Shown here one piece after another: positions 33,717-40,946 of a stretch of DNA of 64,000 bases. Under the pieces are notes generated by a model that saw nothing but the letters and a program-made list of their open reading frames with translations, did not search any database and was not told where the DNA came from. How positions within the stretch are numbered: the first letter of the stretch is position 1; each line of letters begins with the position of its first letter. The position numbers were made by a program, and so were the translations under genes. Location of the stretch: the NCBI RefSeq assembly GCF_001469165.1, contig NZ_JABX01000015.1:1-64000 (forward strand), read 5' to 3'. Source of the DNA: Thiohalocapsa sp. ML1. GTDB taxonomy: Bacteria; Pseudomonadota; Gammaproteobacteria; Chromatiales; Chromatiaceae.

Positions 33717-33828
33717 GTGGCGATCTACACACCGCCTTGTGCAATTCATCCAACCGCTGAGCGCTTCGGCGAGTGGCGATCTACACACCGCCTTGTGCAA
33801 TTCATCCAACCGCTGAGCGCTTCGGCGA
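33717..33828. repeat. Perfect 56-bp tandem duplication
   Basis: 33717-33772 and 33773-33828 are identical (GTGGCGATCTACACACC... to GCTTCGGCGA). It is non-coding and suggests a recent slippage or duplication event upstream of the methylase gene. Confidence 0.9.
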
Positions 33829-34001
33829 TGCGCCGTGCCAGAGGCATTGCTGCCCCAATCCGTGGCCGAGCGCACAGCAGTGGCAACCACTCAAGCATGG
33901 GGTTCGCCGAAAGCGGATGCTCTTCGTGTAAAATTGTCTTGCCTGAAATCATGATCTGTTTTATGGTCCGACCGAAGCATCATCTGTTTCGGACGACACC
34001 C

Positions 34002-35972
34002 ATGCAGCCTGGCGGCATCACGCACAAGATCGCGTTCAAGGACATCCGCAACTTCTTAGCCGGCCGCTTCCTCGGCGCTACGCGCGACAGGGCGCTGCTC
34101 GATGAGGTCGTCAAGTGCCTGTTTTGCCGTGCATGGGCGCAGCGCGAGGGCGATCTCGACGGTTGGCGCGAGCAAGACCCGGTGTCACTCTCACGCAGCT
34201 TTCGCAAGATCTTCGGACACATCAAGTCGGAGCTCCCCGACCTCTTTGCCGCGGATGATGAGCTGCTGCTGGATCCGGAATCCATCGCGTTCGTCAACGC
34301 GCGGCTGCAGGCTGCGGATCTCTTCGCCGTGGACAGCGATCCACTCGGAGACGCGTATCAGACGTTCATCGGCAATGAGTCCCGGGGCAACGAAGGTCAA
34401 TTCTTCACGCCTGCCCCCGCGGTGGCCTGGCTCGTGGAAGCCGTCGATCCACGACGTTCGGAGCGGGTCATCGACCCGGCCTGTGGCAGCGGTGCATTCC
34501 TCAGCTACGCCGCGCGCTACTTGCAAGCACAAGGGGTTGCCGATGCCCACGCCGCGGGCAACCTGTTCGGCATCGAGAAGGACAGGTATCTCGCCCGCTT
34601 GGCGTCCCAGCATATTGCCCTGACGACGCTCAAGTCCGCCTCAGTCCGTTGCGGCGATTCGCTTGCATTGGTCGACGCTGACGGTAGCTCCCTCGACGCG
34701 CGCAGCAGAGGAACCTTCGACGTTGTCATTACCAACCCACCCTTCGGCTCCAAAATCGTCAGCTCCAGCGAGACGGTGCGAGCTGGCTTCGATCTCGCGT
34801 ATAAGTGGACGCGCTCAACCTCTGGGCATTATCAGAAGACCGACATACTCGGCGCGCGAACACCACCGCAAATTCTGTTTCTCGAGCGCATTCTGACGCT
34901 GCTGAAGCCTGGCGGACGTGCGGGCATCGTGGTCCCGGAGAGTCTGATCAGCAGCCCCAAGTACGGCTATGTCGTTGCCTACCTGCTCATCCACGCGGAT
35001 ATCACCGCCGTGGTCGGCATGCCGGAGAGCCTGTTCAAGACCTCCGGCAAAGGCGGCACCCATACGAAGACTTGCCTACTGGTGCTACGCAAGAAGGTCC
35101 CGATGCGACCCGCCGCGAGGATGCCCATCTACGTCGCCGAGGCACGCTGGTGCGGCCACGACAGCCGTGGCAACCCCATACCCCGCGATGACTTACCGGC
35201 TATTCTCGATGACTATCGCCGCGGCGCCGCGGCCGATCCGTCCTACAAGGAGGCAGGCATCTGGCTCACCAGGTCCGCGTTGCGAGACAACATCCTGGCA
35301 CCACGGTACTACGACCCGGCCGGCCAGCGCGTGCTCGGCGACCTATCCCAGACCCACCGTCTCGTGCGGTTCGGAGATCTGGTCGAAGACGGAATTATCT
35401 CGTACAGCACCGGCGTCGAGGTCGGAAAGCTGGCCTATGGCAGCGGCGACATTCCTTTCGTGCGTACCTCCGACCTGTCGAATTGGGAGATCAAGCTGGA
35501 TCCTAAGCATTGCGTATCCGAGGCAATTTACGATCAGTATGCAGCGCGCCTGGATGTTCGCGAGAACGACATCCTGATGGTCAAGGACGGCACCTATCTC
35601 ATCGGCACTTGCGCGCTAATATCGGCTTACGACACGCGCATTCTCTTTCAGAGCCATCTCTACAAGATCCGCGTCCAGGACACCGTGGCCCTACACCCAA
35701 TGCTGTTGCTCGCACTCTTGTCGAGCGAGCCTGTACAGCGGCAGATTCGCTCAAAGCAGTTGACGCAGGACATCATCGACAGCCTTGGCCGACGCATACT
35801 GGATCTGGTGTTACCGCTACCTATAAACACCCACCAACAACACGAGACCATCCGCATGGTGTCAGAGGTCATCGCAGATCGAATTCAGGCGCGCGAGCTG
35901 GCGCGAAAGGCGCGGCAGTACGTAGCAGCCCCGCTGGCGCCAGTCAATGAGCTGCGCAGCGCGGTCAATTGA
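34002..35972 (+). CDS. N6-adenine DNA methylase with fused specificity domain
   Basis: A 656-aa type I/IIG-like modification protein. An HsdM-type N-terminal helical region precedes NEGQFFTPAPAVAWLVEAV. The SAM site VIDPACGSGAFLSYAA and catalytic NPPFGSK (an NPPF version of D/N-PP-Y/F) follow. After residue about 400 a target-recognition-like region follows (GIISYSTGVEVGKL, GDIPFVRTSDLSNWEI, NDILMVKDGTYLIGTCA), as in HsdS half-subunits. So modification and DNA recognition are in one chain. Start: ATG 34002 is preferred on homology of the downstream helix; ATG 33963 would add 13 residues. It overlaps by 8 nt, tail to tail, with a putative nuclease gene. Confidence 0.85.
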   Translation: MQPGGITHKIAFKDIRNFLAGRFLGATRDRALLDEVVKCLFCRAWAQREGDLDGWREQDPVSLSRSFRKIFGHIKSELPDLFAADDELLLDPESIAFVNARLQAADLFAVDSDPLGDAYQTFIGNESRGNEGQFFTPAPAVAWLVEAVDPRRSERVIDPACGSGAFLSYAARYLQAQGVADAHAAGNLFGIEKDRYLARLASQHIALTTLKSASVRCGDSLALVDADGSSLDARSRGTFDVVITNPPFGSKIVSSSETVRAGFDLAYKWTRSTSGHYQKTDILGARTPPQILFLERILTLLKPGGRAGIVVPESLISSPKYGYVVAYLLIHADITAVVGMPESLFKTSGKGGTHTKTCLLVLRKKVPMRPAARMPIYVAEARWCGHDSRGNPIPRDDLPAILDDYRRGAAADPSYKEAGIWLTRSALRDNILAPRYYDPAGQRVLGDLSQTHRLVRFGDLVEDGIISYSTGVEVGKLAYGSGDIPFVRTSDLSNWEIKLDPKHCVSEAIYDQYAARLDVRENDILMVKDGTYLIGTCALISAYDTRILFQSHLYKIRVQDTVALHPMLLLALLSSEPVQRQIRSKQLTQDIIDSLGRRILDLVLPLPINTHQQHETIRMVSEVIADRIQARELARKARQYVAAPLAPVNELRSAVN

Positions 35973-36597
35973 TGTCAAGCTCCCCAAGCTCGAAGTAACG
36001 AGCGATCAGCTTGATGATATAGATCCGAGCTTCCCGCAACGTCATGTTGCCTTGAATCAAATTACTGCGGTGAGAGCGCCACGAAATGTTGTGCGGCACA
36101 TGCTTAGGGTGAATGGTCGGGTCTTCGTGACCGATGTGAAACTGCGATGATCCATGCCTCGGATTCTCCACTTCGCGGACCAACAGCAGGTAATCCATGC
36201 TTTCCAACAGCAAACTATCGCGGTACGATCCGGCGATGATCGGCTGTCCGACATAATCCTCCTCCAACAGCTGGCGGATTTCATCTGGTACGGCCGGCGC
36301 GTTGTCGAACTGAAGACACATACCCATCAGTCGAAGCTGAATGACCTTGCAGTCCCACTCGGTTCCGTATTGGGGATCGTTGTGGTTCATCTGCCATCGG
36401 GGCTCCCGATTGCTCTTGAACTGACCGGTTTGGCGACGCCCAGACCGCAACGCCCGCGTTTCGATCGCCGACAAGAGGTTATTTGGCGCGCCCGCGTCCC
36501 GGAGCGCCTTCTTAACCTCGCGGCGGTGTTGATCGATCGTCGCGAGGTCTTGTGGCGTCGCGGTTTGAAGAAAGGTTTCCGATGGATCCCGAATCAT
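35965..36597 (-). CDS. Putative restriction endonuclease partner
   Basis: A 210-aa protein encoded convergently with the methylase, stop codons overlapping by 8 nt. N-terminal helices are rich in Arg/Lys (RREVKKALRDAGAPNN, TRALRSGRRQTG). The C-terminal part holds SQFHIGHEDPTIHPKHVP, then HNISWRSHRSNLIQG and MTLREARIYI. The G-H...H...N-I-x-W...N-x-x-QG spacing is reminiscent of HNH/beta-beta-alpha-metal restriction nucleases, but I cannot name a family. Position next to a lone methylase supports a nuclease role. Evidence is contextual and motif-level only. Confidence 0.5.
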   Translation of the reverse strand: MIRDPSETFLQTATPQDLATIDQHRREVKKALRDAGAPNNLLSAIETRALRSGRRQTGQFKSNREPRWQMNHNDPQYGTEWDCKVIQLRLMGMCLQFDNAPAVPDEIRQLLEEDYVGQPIIAGSYRDSLLLESMDYLLLVREVENPRHGSSQFHIGHEDPTIHPKHVPHNISWRSHRSNLIQGNMTLREARIYIIKLIARYFELGELDIN

Positions 36598-37222
36598 GTG
36601 CGGCCAAATTCGAATCGGCTTCCGCGCCAGTGTTGTTATTGCTCGCAGCGACGCGCCGTGGGAACGGCGCGATGCGCGTCAATGTGCTCGCGCGCCGTGG
36701 CGACGCAGCGATTATGCCTCGGATCGGACCGCAGCATAGGGGCCGGCCGACAAGGAGCGGCCGTCGTTAACAGCAAAGTGACGCCGGCCGGTGCACTGAC
36801 GCGATACCGGGCGGGCCTGACTCAGCTTGCGGAAGCTGACCACCCGACTCGCCCCCGGCAGGCACCGAGCGCTTGCGCGCGCCGCGGATTCACCCGGGAG
36901 CCCGATCCAATGACCGAGAACTCGGCCATACCCGGCGGCAGGTCCGGGGCTCCGGCACCCGCCCGCCTACGGTTCCTGTGCGACAGCCACCTCATGGCAA
37001 GCTCGGGCGCAGGCTGCGGCTGCTCGGCTTCGACACTGGGAGGGGAGCCACCACCGGCGCATGCGCCGCTGGCTGACGGCGCTGCTCGGCACCTGACTAG
37101 CGGCCGCGGGCGTGGCGTCACCGCCCTCGCGCATGCTGCCCGCGCCGCGCGAGCTGCTGCTATGCTCGCGCCGATGCCCACATCGCCCGCACGTCAACCC
37201 CTCGCGACCCGAGCGCCCGCCC
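36598..37222. other. Intergenic, no gene supported
   Basis: High-GC stretch between the putative nuclease and murF. It contains two partly repeated tracts around 36640-36720 (cgcgccgtgg with gcgacgcagc). Long open frames on both strands lack coding character and look like GC-rich shadows. No promoter could be recognised. Confidence 0.4.
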
Positions 37223-38563
37223 ATGACCGACCCCAACCGCTTCTGGACCCCCGCGGCCTTCGCCGAGATCACCGCCGGCCGCTGGCTCGCACCACCGGCG
37301 GACGCTCGCGCACCGCTCGCCGGCGTCGGTATCGATAGCCGCACCCTGCAGCCGGGCGAGGCCTTCGTCGCCATCGCCGGGGAGCGCTTCGACGGACACG
37401 GCTTTCTGGACCAGGCGCAGGCAGCGGGTGCGCACCTCGCCATCGTCGAGCAGGACGTGGCGCCGCCCGGCGGCGGGCTCGCCGTGCTGCGGGTCGAGTC
37501 CACCGTTGCGGCCCTGCAGGCGCTGGCCGCGCGCTGGCGGGATCTGCTCGGCGCGAGCGGCTGCCGCGTCGTTAGCGTCTGCGGCAGCAACGGCAAGACC
37601 ACCACGCGGCATCTGATCCACCACGTGCTCAGCCACGCCGGGCTCACCGGCACGCAGAGCCCGAAGAGCTTCAACAATCACCTCGGCGTGCCGTTGACGC
37701 TGCTCGGCGCGCGGGCCGAGCAGGATTTTCTGGTGGCCGAGGTCGGCACCAATCACCCCGGCGAGATCGCCGCGCTGGCCGCCATCGTGCGCCCGGACAT
37801 CGCCATCATCACCAGCATCGGCGAGGAGCACCTGGAGTTCTTCCGCGACCTGAACGGCGTCGCTCGGGAAGAATCCACGGTGCTGGAGCACGTCGCGCCC
37901 GGCGGCACGGCCATCCTGCTCGCGGAGGCGCGGCTGCCGGTACCGCTGACCTTGCCGGCGGAGCCGGCGTTCGCGATCCAGGCCTTCGACGTGGACCCGA
38001 TTACCGCCGGCCTGCCGCTGCCAGGCGAGCACAACCGGCTCAACGCCTCCGCGGCCAGCGCCGTGGCGCGCTGCTTCGGCGTCGCCGAGGACATCATCGC
38101 GTCCGCCTGGCCCGCCGCCGGCCATGCGCCGATGCGCGGCGAGGTGAGCGGCGCCGACGACCCGCACCGCCCCACCATCATCAACGACGCCTACAACGCC
38201 AACCCGACCTCCATGCGCGCGGCGCTTGCGGTGCTCGCCGAATATCCAGCACCGCGGATGGCGGTGCTCGGCGACATGCTGGAGCTGGGCCAGTTCAGCG
38301 AGTCCGCCCATCGGGACATCGCCGCGCTGGCCGCGGACACGGCCGAGTGCTGCGTGCTGATCGGCCCGCACTTCGCCGCCGCCGCCGCGCAGCTCGCGTT
38401 GGACGAGCTGGCGGTGAGCGCGCACCCGGCGTGGTCGGAGGCGCTCGCGGCCGAGATCGCGGCGGAGTTGACACCAGACGCAACACTGCTGCTGAAGGGC
38501 TCCCGCGGCATGGCGCTGGAACGGCTGCTGCCGGCGCTAGAAAAGCGCTACGGCAAGGCCTGA
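37223..38563 (+). CDS. murF: UDP-N-acetylmuramoyl-tripeptide-D-alanyl-D-alanine ligase (MurF)
   Basis: A 446-aa Mur ligase. The N-terminal domain has VGIDSRTLQPGEAFVAIAGERFDGH, which binds UDP-MurNAc-tripeptide. The ATP loop is VVSVCGSNGKTTTRHLI, with SPKSFNNHLGVPLTLL, VAEVGTNHPGEI and SIGEEHLEFF following. The C-terminal INDAYNANPTSMRAAL and VLGDMLELG match MurF specifically. It adds D-Ala-D-Ala to the peptidoglycan precursor. MurF normally sits in the dcw cluster; here it is alone with an IclR regulator 12 nt downstream. It may therefore be a second copy or a relocated gene. Confidence 0.88.
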   Translation: MTDPNRFWTPAAFAEITAGRWLAPPADARAPLAGVGIDSRTLQPGEAFVAIAGERFDGHGFLDQAQAAGAHLAIVEQDVAPPGGGLAVLRVESTVAALQALAARWRDLLGASGCRVVSVCGSNGKTTTRHLIHHVLSHAGLTGTQSPKSFNNHLGVPLTLLGARAEQDFLVAEVGTNHPGEIAALAAIVRPDIAIITSIGEEHLEFFRDLNGVAREESTVLEHVAPGGTAILLAEARLPVPLTLPAEPAFAIQAFDVDPITAGLPLPGEHNRLNASAASAVARCFGVAEDIIASAWPAAGHAPMRGEVSGADDPHRPTIINDAYNANPTSMRAALAVLAEYPAPRMAVLGDMLELGQFSESAHRDIAALAADTAECCVLIGPHFAAAAAQLALDELAVSAHPAWSEALAAEIAAELTPDATLLLKGSRGMALERLLPALEKRYGKA

Positions 38564-38575
38564 CGCGCCGCGGTG

Positions 38576-39355
38576 ATGGCCACTGACGCCGGGCGCGCGG
38601 CTGGCGGCATCCAGGTCATCGACCGTGCGGCGGCGCTGCTCGACGCCATCGCACGCTACCCGGAGCCCGTGAGCCTCAAGGTGCTCGGTGCCGAGACGGG
38701 GCTGCATCCGTCCACGGCGCATCGCATCCTCGCCTCGCTGGCGGACAACGGCTTCGTCGAGCGCGACGCCGCCGGGCATTACCGGCTCGGGCTTCGGCTG
38801 TTGCAGCTCGGCGTGCGCCTGCACGGCGACGTGGACGTGCGCGCGCTGGCGCGGCCGGTGATGGCGGCGCTCTGCGAGCGGCTCGGCGAGACCATCAATC
38901 TCACTATCCGCGAGGGCGACCAAGTCGTCTACATCGACAAGGCGACGCCGAGCCGCAGCATCCACGTGCACCAGCTCATCGGCGCCCGCGCACCGCTGCA
39001 CGTCACCGCCGTCGGCAAGCTGATGCTCGCCGCCGGCGGCGAGGCCGCCATCCGCGCCTACGCCGAGCGCACCAACCTGCCCGCCTATACGCGCAACAGC
39101 ATCACCGACGTCGAGCGGCTCATCGCCGAGTGCAACGCGGCGCTGACGCAGGGCTATGCGCTGGACAACCAGGAGGCGGAGCTCGACGTCGGCTGCATCG
39201 GCGTGCTGCTGCTGGCGGGCAGCGGGCGCGTCGCCGGGGGCCTGTCGGTATCCGCGCCCATCGAGCGCCGGCAGATGGACTGGATCGAGCCGCTCACGGC
39301 CGCAGGCCGAGACCTATCCGCGCAGCTCGGTGCGCGACCACTGGGGCAGCGGTGA
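38576..39355 (+). CDS. IclR-family transcriptional regulator
   Basis: A 259-aa regulator. The winged HTH has VIDRAAALLDAIARYPEPVSL, with recognition region GLHPSTAHRILASLADNGFVER. A GAF-like IclR effector domain follows: VVYIDKATPSRSIHVHQLIGARAPLHVTAVGKLMLA, and the C-terminal GCIGVLLLAGSGRVAGGLSVSAP. IclR proteins bind small organic acids and control catabolic or stress genes. GTG 38573 immediately precedes ATG 38576; the latter is chosen. It lies 12 nt after murF, so both may be transcribed together. Confidence 0.88.
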   Translation: MATDAGRAAGGIQVIDRAAALLDAIARYPEPVSLKVLGAETGLHPSTAHRILASLADNGFVERDAAGHYRLGLRLLQLGVRLHGDVDVRALARPVMAALCERLGETINLTIREGDQVVYIDKATPSRSIHVHQLIGARAPLHVTAVGKLMLAAGGEAAIRAYAERTNLPAYTRNSITDVERLIAECNAALTQGYALDNQEAELDVGCIGVLLLAGSGRVAGGLSVSAPIERRQMDWIEPLTAAGRDLSAQLGARPLGQR

Positions 39356-39390
39356 CCGACACTGGCGGCGCAAACCTCGTTCAGGATGGC

Positions 39391-40557
39391 TCATAGCGGC
39401 TCCATATCCTCGTTCAGGATGTCCAGATAGCGGCGGTAGGCGAACAGGCGGTTCCGGCGCCCGCCTGTCAACTCCTCCACCAGCCCTAGGGCCATGAGCT
39501 GCTCAATGGCCTTGGCTGCCGTCGGAAAGCTGACGCCGGCCGACTCCGCCAGCGGCCCCAGGGCGATCACCGGGCGATGCCGCAGCACGTCGTAGACGGC
39601 CAGCAGGGTCGCCGTGCGCCGCGCGCCGCCGGCACGGATCAGGGCGGTGTCTTGCTCGAACAGGCGCAGCAGGCGTCGCGTGGTGTCGACCGCGCCGTGC
39701 GCGGTCAGCTCCACGCCTTCCAGAAAGAAGGCGAGCCAGGACTCCCAATCGCCATGCTCGCGGATCGCGCCGAGACGCTCGTAATACAGCGCCCGGTGCT
39801 GCTTGAAGAACAGGCTCAAGTAGAGCAGCGGTTGCGCCAGCAGCCCGCGGGCGTGCAGCAGCAGCACGATCAGCAAACGCCCGACGCGGCCGTTGCCGTC
39901 GAGGAAGGGGTGGATGGTCTCGAACTGCACGTGCGCCAGCGCCGCCTGAATCAGCGCCGGCTGCGTGCGCACATCGGCGTTGAGGTAGCGCTCCAGCGCC
40001 GCCAGACAGGGCTCCACCTGCTGCGGCGGCGGGGGCACGCAGCGGGCATTGCCGGGCCGGGTGCCACCGATCCAGTTCTGCGAGCGGCGGAACACCCCCG
40101 GCTCCTTGTCCGCTCCGCGCCCGCTCGCCAGGAGTCGCTCATGCACCTCGCGCAGCAGCCGATTGCACAGCGGAAAGCCGCCTGCCAGGCGCGACAGTCC
40201 GTGCTCCAGCGCGACCACGTAGTTGGATACTTCCAGCACATCGTCCAGCGGCACGCCCGGGGCCTCGTCCGCCTCGAACATCAGCAACTGCGACAGCGAC
40301 GATTGCGTGCCCTCGATCTGCGAAGACACCACGGCCTCGCGACGCACATAGGCGTACAACAACAGGCCCGGGTCCGGCACCAGCATGCCGATGCTGTCCA
40401 GGCGCCCGACGGCCAGCGTCGCCCGCTCCAACTGCGCCTGGAGCGCATCGTCCAGCACCAGCGGCGGTTGCGGCGGCAACGGCCATGGCACGAAGGCCCG
40501 CACCTGCTCGCCGCCCAGGGCCGTGACTGTGTAATCTCCGGTCGGTCCGCGCTGCAT
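39391..40557 (-). CDS. Fic-domain AMP transferase with C-terminal winged helix
   Basis: A 388-aa class II Fic protein. An N-terminal inhibitory helix has the motif SSQIEG (residues 78-83), whose Glu82 would block ATP. The Fic core has the active-site HPFLDGNGRVGR (216-227). The C-terminal part is a winged helix (ALGPLAESAGVSFPTAAKAIEQLMALGLVEE), so the protein probably binds DNA. Fic enzymes transfer AMP (or other nucleotide moieties) to protein hydroxyls. A perfect palindrome 19 nt upstream of the ATG is a likely operator for autoregulation. The gene stands alone. Confidence 0.88.
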   Translation of the reverse strand: MQRGPTGDYTVTALGGEQVRAFVPWPLPPQPPLVLDDALQAQLERATLAVGRLDSIGMLVPDPGLLLYAYVRREAVVSSQIEGTQSSLSQLLMFEADEAPGVPLDDVLEVSNYVVALEHGLSRLAGGFPLCNRLLREVHERLLASGRGADKEPGVFRRSQNWIGGTRPGNARCVPPPPQQVEPCLAALERYLNADVRTQPALIQAALAHVQFETIHPFLDGNGRVGRLLIVLLLHARGLLAQPLLYLSLFFKQHRALYYERLGAIREHGDWESWLAFFLEGVELTAHGAVDTTRRLLRLFEQDTALIRAGGARRTATLLAVYDVLRHRPVIALGPLAESAGVSFPTAAKAIEQLMALGLVEELTGGRRNRLFAYRRYLDILNEDMEPL

Positions 40558-40575
40558 GAGGTGGATAGCGCCCGC

Positions 40576-40600
40576 TTTAATAAGCCTTGGGCTTATTAAA
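40576..40600. promoter_or_regulatory. Perfect palindromic operator upstream of the fic gene
   Basis: 11-bp arms TTTAATAAGCC (40576-40586) and GGCTTATTAAA (40590-40600) separated by 3 nt. The first base lies 19 nt upstream of the fic start codon. It is markedly AT-rich in a GC-rich region. It is a candidate binding site for the winged helix of the Fic protein. Confidence 0.7.
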
Positions 40601-40946
40601 TTCTACGGGCGGATCTTTAACAAGAACCGCGCGCGGCACGGCCGCGCCCTCGGGAGCTTGCCGGCGCGGCAGGGGTGCGCTGCGGCACGCGCGGGCGATG
40701 GTCGCCCGGAACGCTAGCTTGCTTGAGGAAGCCGAATGTGTGCAGATGAGTCAAGTTTCGACGGGACTTCGGACTGGCGCGGCGCGTCGGGATCGGGATC
40801 GAAATCGAACCCTACGATTTCGAAGCCCATGGTGGGCTAGGCGCTTCGGTGGTGATGGTCCAACGGCTGAGCACTTTAGCCGGCCCGCGTATCCCGCGTC
40901 TGCCGCGAGCGGGCTCGCGCCGACGCCGGGAGCCCGCCGGCCCGGC
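40601..40946. repeat. Repeat-containing intergenic region
   Basis: No gene. 40735-40762 is the reverse complement of the AACTTGACTCATCTG element. 40785-40830 carries GGGATCGGGATCG / ATTTCG units related to 29550-29645. The rest is GC-rich without structure. Confidence 0.6.

Noticed and set aside
33717-34001. N-terminal extension of the DNA methylase from 33717
   Set aside because: The extra codons lie in the 56-bp tandem duplication and have no family similarity; start at 34002 (or 33963) preferred.
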